Notes: a model not told the origin generated them from the sequence alone. Positions 23,584-32,231 are shown, counted from the first letter of the stretch. The stretch: DNA of 64,000 bases from Microbacterium trichothecenolyticum (GCF_000956465.1 NZ_JYJA01000035.1:62001-126000), one strand, 5' to 3'. Made by a program: numbers and translations.

Positions 23584-23612
23584 GACGGATGCCTCGGCCC
23601 GAGGCATCCGTC
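23584..23612. terminator. GGATGCCTC hairpin at the end of the AI-2E gene
   Basis: GACGGATGCCTC (23584-23595), loop GGCCC, GAGGCATCCGTC (23601-23612), 21 bp beyond the minus-strand stop at 23633. The core sequence and loop are identical to those after cls. Confidence 0.65.
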
Positions 23613-23632
23613 CCCCATCCGCAGAGGACCCG

Positions 23633-24772
23633 CTAGACCTTGAGGTTCTGCCGTGGCACCACGACCTCGCGGATGATCAGCAGGATCGATGCCATCACGG
23701 GCAGGGCCACCAGGACGCCGACGATGCCGGCGAGCGCGCCGCCGGCGAGGGCGCCGATGAGGACGAGGGCGGCGGGGATCTCGATCGCCTTGTTCATCAC
23801 GCGCGGGCTCACGACGTAGGACTCGATCTGGATGTAGACGAGGTACGCGATGAAGAAGATCAGCGCCTGCGTCGGGCTCGTGAACAGCGCGATGATCGAC
23901 GCGAAGATCCAGAAGATCACCGAGCCGAACAGCGGGATCAGCGTCACCACGAATGCGATGACGGCCATGAGCGCAGGGAACGGCAGCTGGATCACGACGT
24001 GCAGGACGAAGACCACGGCCGCGTTGATCGACGAGAGGATGACCGACCCGATGAGGGCGCTGCCGACGGAGTCCGTGATCCGCTCGGTCAGGTCGGCGAG
24101 GCGCACGCGGCTGTGCGCCGGAGCGAGGTCGTAGAAGGCGCGCTTGGCGGCGGTCAGCGACGCGAGGAAGTACAGCGTCAGCGCGATGACGACGAAGCTC
24201 GCCGAGATCGCCGCGACGAACCCGACGCCGACCGCCAGCACACCGCCGCCGAGGGCCGCGAGGGTCGACGGCGCCGAGATCCACTCGGCGATCTGCTCGA
24301 GGGCGCCGAGCACCGCGACCTGAGCGTCGGGGGCGAGCCGCGCGAACCACTCGGATTGCGGGATGTTCTCGACGAGCTCGGGGATCGCCTGCACCAGCTG
24401 CACGATCTGGGCGATGACCGGCGGCAGCACGAAGACGAAGAACGCCACCATCACCAGCGCGAAGCCGCCGAAGACGATCGCGATGCCGGCGCCGCGCTTG
24501 ACCTTGTGGCGCTCCAGCATGCGCACGATCGGGTCCAGCCCGACCGCGAGGAACATCGCCAGGATGATGTAGACCAGGATCGTCGAGATCGACCCGATCG
24601 CCGAGCCGAGCACCAGCGCGCCGAGCACGCCGATGGTGACAAGGAACCCCGTTGCGAGCGGATGGTCGAGGCCGGTCAGCACCTTGGCGAAGCGACGGGG
24701 GCGCTCCTGCTCCACCGCGACGACCTCGTCGGCGGACACGGACGACGAGGCAGATTCGACGGGGTCGGTCAT
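23633..24772 (-). CDS. AI-2E family transporter
   Basis: 379 residues with about eight transmembrane helices in the AI-2E/PerM pattern. It has LVYIILAMFLAVGLDPIVRMLERHKVKRG early, a long extracytoplasmic amphipathic region (VQAIPELVENIPQSEWF), then VTLIPLFGSVIFWIFASIIALFTSPTQALIFF and VSPRVMNKAIEIPAALVLIGALAGGALAGIVG near the end. The family includes autoinducer-2 exporters and Na+/H+ antiporters; the substrate here is open. ATG 24772 is chosen because the segment upstream is not protein-like. It is divergent from the SHOCT operon. A second family member is at 29682-30776. Confidence 0.88.
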   Translation of the reverse strand: MTDPVESASSSVSADEVVAVEQERPRRFAKVLTGLDHPLATGFLVTIGVLGALVLGSAIGSISTILVYIILAMFLAVGLDPIVRMLERHKVKRGAGIAIVFGGFALVMVAFFVFVLPPVIAQIVQLVQAIPELVENIPQSEWFARLAPDAQVAVLGALEQIAEWISAPSTLAALGGGVLAVGVGFVAAISASFVVIALTLYFLASLTAAKRAFYDLAPAHSRVRLADLTERITDSVGSALIGSVILSSINAAVVFVLHVVIQLPFPALMAVIAFVVTLIPLFGSVIFWIFASIIALFTSPTQALIFFIAYLVYIQIESYVVSPRVMNKAIEIPAALVLIGALAGGALAGIVGVLVALPVMASILLIIREVVVPRQNLKV

Positions 24773-24856
24773 GCCCCAATGATGGGGCCTGTGAACGCCG
24801 CGGGAACAGTCCCACGCGGCACGGATTTTCCTTGCTCGTCTGCCGCGTTTAGGTAG

Positions 24857-24862
24857 TACGGT
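24857..24862 (+). promoter_or_regulatory. Putative -10 box of the SHOCT operon
   Basis: TACGGT with TTGCTC at 24832-24837 (19-bp spacer) upstream of ATG 24946. The implied leader is about 75-80 bases. Confidence 0.35.
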
Positions 24863-24945
24863 TCTGCCAGGGGATGACCACGATGTAATCGATCCCTTCG
24901 ACAATCGATTCCGACGGCTCGTCCCGTCGAGGAAGCTGGTGTGAC

Positions 24946-25338
24946 ATGGGTGGCGGTATCTGGGACTTCATCCTCTGGTTCTTCTGGATCTTCGTCTTCG
25001 TCGCGTACCTGATGGTGCTGTTCTCGATCATCGGCGACCTGTTCCGCGACGACTCGCTCAACGGCTGGCTGAAGGCCATCTGGATCCTGTTCCTGATCTT
25101 CGTCCCGTTCCTCACCGCGCTGGTCTACCTGATCGCGCGCGGCAGCGGCATGCAGAAGCGCTCCATCGCCCAGGCGCAGGAGCTTCGCGCCGCACAGGAC
25201 GCCTACATCCGCCAGACGGCAGGCTCCGGCGGCTCCAGCGCGACCGATGACATCGCGAAGGCCAAGTCGCTGCTCGACTCTGGCGCGATCTCGCAGGCCG
25301 AATTCGACGCGCTCAAGGCCAAGGCGCTGGCAGCCTAA
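24946..25338 (+). CDS. Membrane protein with C-terminal SHOCT domain
   Basis: 130 residues. Two transmembrane helices (FILWFFWIFVFVAYLMVLFSIIGDLF and WLKAIWILFLIFVPFLTALVYLIARG) resemble a PLD-nuclease N-terminal membrane hairpin. A hydrophilic linker leads to a SHOCT motif at the end (DDIAKAKSLLDSGAISQAEFDALKAKALA). SHOCT is a short helical hairpin thought to mediate oligomer formation. First gene of a three-gene set in which the third gene also ends in SHOCT; the two may bind each other. Function unknown. Confidence 0.8.
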   Translation: MGGGIWDFILWFFWIFVFVAYLMVLFSIIGDLFRDDSLNGWLKAIWILFLIFVPFLTALVYLIARGSGMQKRSIAQAQELRAAQDAYIRQTAGSGGSSATDDIAKAKSLLDSGAISQAEFDALKAKALAA

Positions 25339-25362
25339 GCCGGCACCGGAACAGGAGAAGAC

Positions 25363-25779
25363 ATGACGACCTTCGACTACGGCCCGATCGAGTTCTACGC
25401 GATCGGGTTCGAGGGCGACCGGCCCGGTCCCGCAGTGCTCCAGGCGATCGACGACCTCGTCGCCGCCGGTACGGTGAACGTGCTCGACCTCGTGTTCGCG
25501 CGCCGCTCGCCCGAGGGCGAGATCGAGGTGCTCGAGCTCTCCGACACGATCGACGACGGCGCTCCCGCCCTCGACCTCGCCGGACTCGCGAGCCAGGACG
25601 ACATCCTGTACCTCGCCGAGAACCTCGAGCCGGGTTCTTCGGCCGCGATCCTCGTCGTCGAGCTCCTGTGGGCGAAGTCGTTCGCCGCCGCGCTCTACGA
25701 CGCCGGCGGCGCCGTCATCGCCCGCGAAGGCATCCCGGCACCGATCGTCAACGCGTTCCTCGCCGAGAACGCGGACTGA
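25363..25779 (+). CDS. DUF6325 family protein
   Basis: 138 acidic residues. It opens YGPIEFYAIGFEGDRPGPAVLQAIDDLVAAGTVNVLDLVFARR and ends AAILVVELLWAKSFAAALYDAGGAVIAREGIPAPIVNAFL. This is the pattern of a family found next to SHOCT proteins in actinobacteria and some proteobacteria (DUF6325 in my reading). No catalytic motif is seen, and the fold looks like a small alpha/beta sensor. A GGAGAAG site precedes ATG 25363. Middle gene of the operon. Confidence 0.78.
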   Translation: MTTFDYGPIEFYAIGFEGDRPGPAVLQAIDDLVAAGTVNVLDLVFARRSPEGEIEVLELSDTIDDGAPALDLAGLASQDDILYLAENLEPGSSAAILVVELLWAKSFAAALYDAGGAVIAREGIPAPIVNAFLAENAD

Positions 25780-25793
25780 AGGAGGAGAGACAC

Positions 25794-26135
25794 ATGCCAC
25801 TCGGAAGAATGGGCCGTCCCGGCCTGATCGGCATGGCCGCCCGCACCGCTGTCGTCGCCGGCACGGCGACGGCCGTCTCGGGCAGCGTCGCGCGCCACCA
25901 GCAGCAGAAGTACTACGACCAGTCGCAGCAACAGGCCTACGAGGCCCAGGCACAGCAGGCGGCCATGGACCAGGCGGCGGCGCAGGCCGTCGCCAACGCG
26001 CAGGCGCCCGCGCCGGCGGCTGCGCCCGCTGAGGACGACCTGATGGCCAAGATCACGCAGCTGGCGCAGCTGCACGCTCAGGGCATCCTGTCGGACGAGG
26101 AGTTCTCGGCCGCGAAGGCCAAGCTGCTCTCCTGA
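25794..26135 (+). CDS. Gln/Ala-rich SHOCT protein
   Basis: 113 residues. A glycine-rich, weakly hydrophobic N-terminus (GRPGLIGMAARTAVVAGTATAVSGSVARH) is followed by a Gln/Ala/Tyr-rich linker with QQQ runs, and a SHOCT domain ends the protein (DDLMAKITQLAQLHAQGILSDEEFSAAKAKLL). GGAGGAG lies before ATG 25794. It ends 13 bp before a strong terminator. Such proteins recur beside DUF6325; the role is unknown, possibly a membrane-stress scaffold. Confidence 0.78.
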   Translation: MPLGRMGRPGLIGMAARTAVVAGTATAVSGSVARHQQQKYYDQSQQQAYEAQAQQAAMDQAAAQAVANAQAPAPAAAPAEDDLMAKITQLAQLHAQGILSDEEFSAAKAKLLS

Positions 26136-26147
26136 CGCACACCGTCG

Positions 26148-26184
26148 AGAAGGCCGCGCTCCCCGCTCGGGGACGCGGCCTTCT
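26148..26184. terminator. Terminator of the SHOCT operon
   Basis: AGAAGGCCGCG (26148-26158) pairs perfectly with 26174-26184, with an inner CCCC/GGGG extension and a TT tail. It also faces the ion-channel stop. Confidence 0.8.
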
Positions 26185-26229
26185 TGCATGTGACGGGACG
26201 GATGCTGCACCCCGCCGGAATGCCCCGAT

Positions 26230-27120
26230 TCAGCCGCCGGGGCGGTCGTCGCCGCCGTCGCCGAGACCCCCCGCGTGCCGCTCCGACCGCGGGGCCCCCG
26301 GCGAGCCGGGCGATTCGTCCGCGTCAGACCGCGCGAGAGGATCCTGGCCACCGATGTCGCTCGACACGTCGTCCCCAGGCGGGGCGCCAGGTGCACCGCC
26401 GACGGGGCCGGCGGGCAGGGCGAGCGCGTCGATCCTCTCGATCAGCGCGCGCAGCTGCGCGCGCGTCGCGGGCTCCTCGTCGTCGTGGTCGCGGGCCGCA
26501 CGCTCGAGCACCCACGATGCAAGCGTCGCCGTGATCACCCCGGCCAGCGCGACCCCGCCGAACATGAGCCCGACGCCGACCCATCGGCCGGAACCGGTGA
26601 CGGGCGTGTAGTCGCCATAGCCGGTCGTCGTGACGGTCACGCACGACCACCAGATCGCGATGTCGAACGTCGTGATGTTGGCGCCGGGCGCGTGGCGCTC
26701 GGCCTCGAGCACGGCAAGTGACGCGATGTAGATCAAGATCAGCGATGCGCCCACGCCGTAGACGAGGATCTGCGTGCGCAGCACTCCGCCGGCCGTCGTC
26801 TTCATCCCCGGGATGTGCGTCAGGAACCGCAGCAGGCGGACGAGCCGCAGCACCGGAACCAGAGCGAACGCCAGGGCGGGCAGATGCCTGCGGAACCACA
26901 GCCGCTTGTTGTCGGCAAGGCTGAGACGCACGAGGTAGTCGGCGATGAACATCGCCCAGGTGACGAGCACCACGACTGTGGCGATGGTCCAGGCGGCTCC
27001 TTGCAGGTCCCCGATCACGCGCCACGAATAGGCCACGAGGTACGCGAGACTCGCGATGATCAGCGGAGTCTGGGTCCGCTTGTGCCAGGTGTGCTCGTCC
27101 ACAGCCGAATCATGGCGCAT
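26230..27120 (-). CDS. Voltage-gated-type potassium channel
   Basis: 296 residues. Six membrane segments (first ones LIIASLAYLVAYSWRVIGDL and IATVVVLVTWAMFIADYLVRL; an S4-like LVPVLRLVRLLRFL with repeated Arg) and a pore helix with selectivity filter VTTTGYGDYTPVT near residue 165. The long hydrophilic C-terminus (about 70 residues, Gly/Pro/Asp-rich after VLERAARDHDDEEP) has no RCK domain. This is the two-domain KvAP-like bacterial channel type. ATG 27120 is divergent from the ClC gene 95 bp away. Confidence 0.88.
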   Translation of the reverse strand: MRHDSAVDEHTWHKRTQTPLIIASLAYLVAYSWRVIGDLQGAAWTIATVVVLVTWAMFIADYLVRLSLADNKRLWFRRHLPALAFALVPVLRLVRLLRFLTHIPGMKTTAGGVLRTQILVYGVGASLILIYIASLAVLEAERHAPGANITTFDIAIWWSCVTVTTTGYGDYTPVTGSGRWVGVGLMFGGVALAGVITATLASWVLERAARDHDDEEPATRAQLRALIERIDALALPAGPVGGAPGAPPGDDVSSDIGGQDPLARSDADESPGSPGAPRSERHAGGLGDGGDDRPGG

Positions 27121-27202
27121 GCCGCTCCGCGGTGCGCGTGGACGCGCCCCACGGTGCGGGATCGTGTCGCGCGCGATCCTCGCGGTGGTGACCCCCTGCC
27201 GA

Positions 27203-27208
27203 TATCGT
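27203..27208 (+). promoter_or_regulatory. -10 box of a leaderless ClC transcript
   Basis: TATCGT lies six bases before ATG 27215; there is no ribosome site. Confidence 0.5.
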
Positions 27209-27214
27209 GTGCCC

Positions 27215-28558
27215 ATGCCCGGCCCCTCCGCCCCCTCGCCCGCACCGGCCACGCCGCCGGGACCGCAGCTCACCGTCCGCCGGCTGATGCTGCTGTCGAT
27301 CCCGGCGATCCTCATCGGCGTGCTCTCGGCCGTCAGCCTCTGGGGCCTCAACCAGATCGCCGGCCAGCTCGAAGACGGTCTCTGGACGAGCCTGCCGAAG
27401 TCGCTGGGGATCGCTTCCGATTCGCCGTGGTGGATCTTCGCCGTCCTCACCTTCACGGGAATCGCGGTCGGGCTCGTGGTGTGGCTCGTGCCCGGGCACG
27501 CCGGTCCGGACTCGGCCACCACCGAGCTCGCGGCCACCCCTCTGCCGCTGTCCGTGCTTCCCGGCCTGGCCGTGGTGGTCATGCTGAGCCTCGCGGGTGG
27601 CGTGAGCCTCGGGCCGGAGAACCCGATCGTCGCCATCAACGTGTCGCTCGCCGTCGCCATCGTGGCCCGGATCTCGAAAGCGGTGCCTCCCGCCCTCATC
27701 GGGGCGCTGGCCATCTCGGCGACGATCGGTGCGCTTTTCGGTACACCCGTCGCGGCGGCGCTCGTCTTCACCGGAATGGTCGGCGAGTTCAAGATGGGCG
27801 GCTCCCTGTGGGACAAGCTCTTCCTCCCGCTCGTCGCCGCCGGGGCGGGCTCGGTCACGACCTACCTGCTCGGCGGCGGCTTCGGAGCTCAGTCGCCGTT
27901 CGATCAGTACGGTGCGCCGCAGCCGTTCGACCTGCTGCAGGGCGCGCTGGTCGCGTGCGCCGCGGCCGCGTTCGGTCTCGTCGGCATCTATCTGTTCCCG
28001 CTCGTGCACCGCGCCTTTCACGCGCTGCGGCACCCGCTGCTGTTCACGGCGCTCGGGGGGATCCTGCTGGGAGCCCTCGGCGCGATCGGTGGTCCGATCA
28101 CCTTGTTCAAAGGCCTGGACCAGAGCGCACAACTGCTCGCCGACCCCAGCGCCTACCCGCCAGGGCAGCTCAGCGTCATCCTGCTCGTCAAGCTCGCGGC
28201 GCTCGTCGTGGCGGCCTCGGCGGGGTTCCGGGGCGGCCGCATCTTCCCCGCGGTCTTCCTCGGCGTGGCGGCGGGCCTGCTGGGCGGGGCGCTCCTGCCC
28301 GGCCTTCCGCTCTCGCTCGCCGTCGCCTGCGGCATCCTCGGTGTCGTGCTGGCGATCGCGCGCGACGGTTGGGTCGCCCTCTTCGTCGCCGTCGCGCTCG
28401 TGGACGACATCACGGTGCTGCCGATGCTCTGCATCATCGTGCTGCCTGCATGGCTGGTCGTGACGCGGGCGCGCGAGATGCTCATCACGCCCGACGACCT
28501 CGCGCGCGAGCGCCCGCCCGCCCGCCTCCCGTGGGGGCAGCCGGCCTCAGTGCGCTGA
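27215..28558 (+). CDS. ClC family chloride channel / ion channel protein
   Basis: 447 residues with about 10-12 helices in ClC order. The anion-site motifs appear as LAGGVSLGPENPIVA (in place of GxEGP), ISATIGALFGTPVAAALVFTGM and GFRGGRIFPAVFLG (GGxFxP). The first motif reads GPENP instead of GREGP, so the gating glutamate position needs an alignment to judge; an uncoupled channel or a fluoride-like variant are options. It overlaps the next convergent gene by 12 bp at the stops. Next to a K+ channel, it may take part in osmotic or pH balance (inference). Confidence 0.87.
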   Translation: MPGPSAPSPAPATPPGPQLTVRRLMLLSIPAILIGVLSAVSLWGLNQIAGQLEDGLWTSLPKSLGIASDSPWWIFAVLTFTGIAVGLVVWLVPGHAGPDSATTELAATPLPLSVLPGLAVVVMLSLAGGVSLGPENPIVAINVSLAVAIVARISKAVPPALIGALAISATIGALFGTPVAAALVFTGMVGEFKMGGSLWDKLFLPLVAAGAGSVTTYLLGGGFGAQSPFDQYGAPQPFDLLQGALVACAAAAFGLVGIYLFPLVHRAFHALRHPLLFTALGGILLGALGAIGGPITLFKGLDQSAQLLADPSAYPPGQLSVILLVKLAALVVAASAGFRGGRIFPAVFLGVAAGLLGGALLPGLPLSLAVACGILGVVLAIARDGWVALFVAVALVDDITVLPMLCIIVLPAWLVVTRAREMLITPDDLARERPPARLPWGQPASVR

Positions 28559-29638
28559 GGCCGGCTGCCGCGAGTCCTGCTGCAGCGCCGCCGCGTTGCG
28601 GATGAACAGCACGATCCACGTGAACACGAGGATGCCCGCCACGAGTTCGACCGCGGTCAGCGTGTAGTAGCCGATGAAGAAGAAGACGGCGAGCAGCAGG
28701 GTGACGGCGAGGAAGAGCCAGCCGAGCACGACGAAGGCCCGCGAGATGCCGGTGATCCACTTCGGAAGCGCGATGACGAGCACGCCGAACGCGGCGACCA
28801 TGCCCGACGCGACGCCGGTGTGCAGCGCGAAGAACCTGTCGACCGGGAACACGCCGACCATGCCGAGGAACACGCCGAGCACGATGAGGGTCACGCGCAC
28901 GCGCCCGATGCCCTTCGAGTTCGCCGTCGGGATGCCGCGCGTCGAGTAGCGAGCCAGGGTCGTCACGAGGAAGCCGGCGACGATGATCGTGATGTTGAAC
29001 GCGAAGGCCGAGACATTCGACGACATGCCGAGGGCGCTCAGGTTGTCCTTCCACCAGTTGGGGTCGCTCGCGGTTAGCATGCTGGCGAGGACGCCGAACA
29101 CCAGGAACACGGCGAGCACGACCGCGAGCAGCTGCAGGTCCATGTGCGTGGCCGAGTAGAACGCGATGTAGCCGCTCATCGCGGCGGTGGCACCCGCGAG
29201 GAGCAGCACCGGCAGAGCGAAGACCGTCGCGCCGATGAAGGCTTGCTCGAGGATCACGGCGAGCAGCGTCCACCCGAGCAGCGCGATCACGCCGTGCGCG
29301 AAGGCGAGTGCCGCGATGTCGACGTAGTCCAGCACGCGCAGGCGGTAGCCGCCGTCATGGCGGTGCACGACGAACCGGCCCGCGATCACGGACAGGAAGG
29401 CGACGACACCCGAGGCGATCGCGGCGAACTGGCCGACCGAGCCGGGACCGGAGATCGGCGCCGCCTGGAACTGGAACGCGATCAGGGAGACGAGGGCGAC
29501 GAGGACGAACGAGATCGCACCCACGCCGAGGGCGAGCGACTCGAGCGATCGCTCGCTCGACGCGTCGAAGACTCCCGCGCTCCGGCGAGGCGAGGCGGGC
29601 TGGGCGGGGGTGGGCCGGTCGAGCGAGGTCTGGGTCAT
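28547..29638 (-). CDS. DUF998-like multi-pass membrane protein
   Basis: 363 residues with roughly nine or ten helices. After a short polar N-terminus: LGVGAISFVLVALVSLIAFQFQAAP, a loop HRHDGGYRLRVLDYVDI, then ALGMSSNVSAFAFNITIIVAGFLVTTLARY and PVDRFFALHTGVASGMVAAFG. The central NxS...N...FN pattern and VFPVDRFFALH segment resemble DUF998 proteins. Function unknown. ATG 29638 lies 43 bp after the AI-2E stop, so it may be the second gene of that operon. Its stop overlaps the ClC stop tail to tail. Confidence 0.7.
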   Translation of the reverse strand: MTQTSLDRPTPAQPASPRRSAGVFDASSERSLESLALGVGAISFVLVALVSLIAFQFQAAPISGPGSVGQFAAIASGVVAFLSVIAGRFVVHRHDGGYRLRVLDYVDIAALAFAHGVIALLGWTLLAVILEQAFIGATVFALPVLLLAGATAAMSGYIAFYSATHMDLQLLAVVLAVFLVFGVLASMLTASDPNWWKDNLSALGMSSNVSAFAFNITIIVAGFLVTTLARYSTRGIPTANSKGIGRVRVTLIVLGVFLGMVGVFPVDRFFALHTGVASGMVAAFGVLVIALPKWITGISRAFVVLGWLFLAVTLLLAVFFFIGYYTLTAVELVAGILVFTWIVLFIRNAAALQQDSRQPASAH

Positions 29639-29681
29639 CGAAGGCTCCGGGAGGACTCGAGGGGTGCGGGCGAGAGGTCGG

Positions 29682-30776
29682 TCAGGCGTCGGTGAGTGAT
29701 TCGCGGGCGGCGGACGCCGGGGTGGCCGTGCGGTCTCCCGACAGCCACCGAAGCCATAGTGAGCCTGGGTCGCCCTCGAGCACCAGCGTCCGCACGAACA
29801 ACGTCAGCGGGATCGAGAGGATCGCACCGAGCGGGCCGATCACGAAGGTCCAGAACACGACCGAGAAGAAGCTCAGCGTGAGACTGAGGTCGACCGCGTC
29901 GCTCACGAACTTCGGCTGCACGAGCACCTGGAGCACGACGTTGACGACGCAGTAGATCGCGATGACCGCGAGGAACATCGGCCATCCGCCGACGACGAAC
30001 GCGAGCACGGCCGGCGGGATGAGGCCGAGCACGAACCCGATGTTGGGGATGAAGTTCGTCACGAACGCGAGCACCGCCCACACGATCGGCGCGGGAACGC
30101 CGAGGGCCCACAGCGCGAGGCCGTCGATGATCGCGACGATCGCGCCGAACGACGCATTGACGACGTAGTACCGGCGGACCCCGGTGTTGAGGCGTCCGAT
30201 CCGGGCGAGGACCGGGCGGCGGCCGGCGCCGAAGACCCGCTCCGCGTCGCGGTACCGCGCGGCGTCGGCCGCGGTGAAGATGATGTACGACACGACGAAG
30301 AACAGGGCCGTGACCACCCCGATCACCGTGCCGCCGATGCTCCCCACGAGACCCAGCAGCGCCTTGGGGTCGAGCACCGAGGCCGCAGCATCCGTCGCCT
30401 GCTGATCCAGCCCCGCCGACCGGAGCCATGCGAGGAACTCGTCGAGGCTGCCACGCAGCTGGTCGAGGTAGTCCGACACGAGGCCCGCGAACTGCACACC
30501 GGCGACCCACAGCAGCACGCCCATGACGGCGAGCACCAGGTACGCGAGCAGGATCACGGCGGTCGTGCCCGCCCAGCGCGGCCAGCCGCGCCGTTCGAGC
30601 GGGCGCCGGATGGGCTCGCAGATCACGACGAGGACGATGGCGAGCGCCAGCGGGCCGATCAGGCTCCGCGCGAAGTACACGCCCGCGAGCACCACCACGC
30701 TGGCTGCGAGCACCAGCAGCACGCGCAGGCTCGGCGTGATCGCAGGCGGTGGAGCGGGCTGTGCGGCGCGGGTCAC
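29682..30776 (-). CDS. AI-2E family transporter (second copy)
   Basis: 364 residues with the same architecture as the protein at 23633-24772 but only distantly similar. It has LALAIVLVVICEPIRRPLERRGWPRW, a long amphipathic extracytoplasmic part, then VLAFVTNFIPNIGFVLGLIPPAVLAFVVGG, VVLQVLVQPKFVSDAVDLSLTLSFFSVVFWTFVIGPLGAILSIPLTL. The latter contains the P-x-G and conserved QP-x-F motifs of PerM-type members. GTG 30776 lies six bases after TACCCT, so it is likely leaderless. Substrate unknown. Confidence 0.87.
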   Translation of the reverse strand: MTRAAQPAPPPAITPSLRVLLVLAASVVVLAGVYFARSLIGPLALAIVLVVICEPIRRPLERRGWPRWAGTTAVILLAYLVLAVMGVLLWVAGVQFAGLVSDYLDQLRGSLDEFLAWLRSAGLDQQATDAAASVLDPKALLGLVGSIGGTVIGVVTALFFVVSYIIFTAADAARYRDAERVFGAGRRPVLARIGRLNTGVRRYYVVNASFGAIVAIIDGLALWALGVPAPIVWAVLAFVTNFIPNIGFVLGLIPPAVLAFVVGGWPMFLAVIAIYCVVNVVLQVLVQPKFVSDAVDLSLTLSFFSVVFWTFVIGPLGAILSIPLTLFVRTLVLEGDPGSLWLRWLSGDRTATPASAARESLTDA

Positions 30777-30782
30777 GGCGTC

Positions 30783-30788
30783 AGGGTA
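30783..30788 (-). promoter_or_regulatory. -10 box of a leaderless AI-2E transcript
   Basis: TACCCT on the minus strand, six bases before GTG 30776. Confidence 0.45.
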
Positions 30789-30830
30789 CCGCTCTTACGG
30801 GCCGGTGCCGCTCAGTGCCACACTGGGCCC

Positions 30831-32228
30831 ATGTCTACGATCGACGACTCGCCCATCGGCCGCACGTGGGCCCCTCTGCCGTCGTACGCCGACCACATCG
30901 CCGATGGCCGCGCCGCCCGCGAGCACACTCCGCGGGAGTCCCTCGCCGAGCTGCCGACGAACGACCGCGACCCGATGGGGATCCTCGACGCGCAGGACGC
31001 GGACCGGGTCCCCGAGCTCGTGCCGGTGCGCACCGAGCGCATGGCGGCGAGCGCCTTCGCCTTCTACCGCGGGACGGCCGCCCTCATGGCCGCCGACCTG
31101 GCGCGTTCACCGTCGAGCGGCGTGAGCGTCGGGTCGTGCGGCGATGCGCACGTGTCGAACTTCGGCCTGTACGCGTCGCCGCAGCGCACCCTCGTGTTCG
31201 ACCTCAACGACTTCGACGAGTCCGCCTGGGCACCGTGGGAGTGGGACGTGAAGCGCCTGGTCACCAGCATCGTCATCGCCGGGCAGTCGACCGGGCGCGC
31301 CGAGTCCGTGGTGCGTGAGGCATCGCTGGACGCGGTGCGCGTCTATGCGCGTGCGATCGGCACGGGCGCCAAGCGCAGCCCGCTGAAGCGTTACTACGAC
31401 CGCTTCGACGCCATGGCCGCCGAGCGGGCCGTGGACGACGACACCCGCGCCGCCATCGACTCCGCGATCAAGGAAGCCGAGAAGCGCACCGGCGCCCGCG
31501 CGGCGAAGAAGATGACACAGGTCGACGCGGAGGGCAGGGTCGTCTTCGTCGAAGCGCCGCCGACGATGACCCACATCGACGCCCAGTCGGAGGAGCGGGT
31601 CCTCAGCGTGTTCGACCAGTACGTGCAGTCGGCCAACATCGACATCCGCGCGCTGTTGCAGAAGTACCGCATGTCGGACATCGCCCTGCGCGTCGTGGGG
31701 GTGGGAAGCGTCGGCACGCGGTGCTTCGTGATCTCGATGCAGGACGGTGACGACGGTGTGCTGCTCCTGCAGGGCAAGGAGGCGGGCGAGAGCGTGCTGA
31801 TCCAGTACGGGAAGGCCGAGCAGCCGGACGTCGTGACGCGGTTCATCGACCAGTACGGCGACGGCGGCCGCGTGGTCGGCATGCAGCGCATCCTGCAGTC
31901 GGTGTCGGACCCCTTCCTCGGCTTCGTCCGCCGCACGACATACGGCGCGCAGCGCGACTTCTATGTCCGTCAGTTCCGCGACAAGAAGGGCGGATTCGAC
32001 ATGGACGAGCTCGACGACTCGGCGTTCCTCTGGTATGCCGATGCGTGCGCGGCGACGCTCGCCCGGGCGCACGGCCAGTCCCCCACCTCCGCCGCCGTCG
32101 CGGGCTACGTCGGCGGAGGCCGCGTGGCGGGCGAGGCGATCCTGGAGTGGGCGTACGCGTACGCCGACCTCTCGCGGGCCGACTGGGAGCTGTTCCGCAA
32201 GCACCGCAAGGTCGACGCGGCGAACTGA
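30831..32228 (+). CDS. DUF2252 family protein (kinase-like fold)
   Basis: 465 residues. The family signatures are RMAASAFAFYRGTAALMAADL, then VGSCGDAHVSNFGLYASPQRTLVFDLNDFDE (kinase-like catalytic HxxN and DxND), then ALRVVGVGSVGTRCFVISMQ and VLLLQGKEAGESVL (Lys and glycine-rich part). DUF2252 proteins are circularly arranged relatives of aminoglycoside-phosphotransferase-like kinases with unknown substrate. CACACT at 30819-30824 is six bases before ATG 30831, so it may be leaderless. Divergent from the AI-2E gene. Confidence 0.88.
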   Translation: MSTIDDSPIGRTWAPLPSYADHIADGRAAREHTPRESLAELPTNDRDPMGILDAQDADRVPELVPVRTERMAASAFAFYRGTAALMAADLARSPSSGVSVGSCGDAHVSNFGLYASPQRTLVFDLNDFDESAWAPWEWDVKRLVTSIVIAGQSTGRAESVVREASLDAVRVYARAIGTGAKRSPLKRYYDRFDAMAAERAVDDDTRAAIDSAIKEAEKRTGARAAKKMTQVDAEGRVVFVEAPPTMTHIDAQSEERVLSVFDQYVQSANIDIRALLQKYRMSDIALRVVGVGSVGTRCFVISMQDGDDGVLLLQGKEAGESVLIQYGKAEQPDVVTRFIDQYGDGGRVVGMQRILQSVSDPFLGFVRRTTYGAQRDFYVRQFRDKKGGFDMDELDDSAFLWYADACAATLARAHGQSPTSAAVAGYVGGGRVAGEAILEWAYAYADLSRADWELFRKHRKVDAAN

Positions 32229-32231
32229 GGC

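Larger units (their letters stand above)
23212..23632. other. 421-bp repeat-rich intergenic region
   Basis: No gene is supported here. It holds two nested inverted repeats (copies C and D), a 30-bp perfect tandem duplication and a GGATGCCTC hairpin. All are listed separately. Confidence 0.7.
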
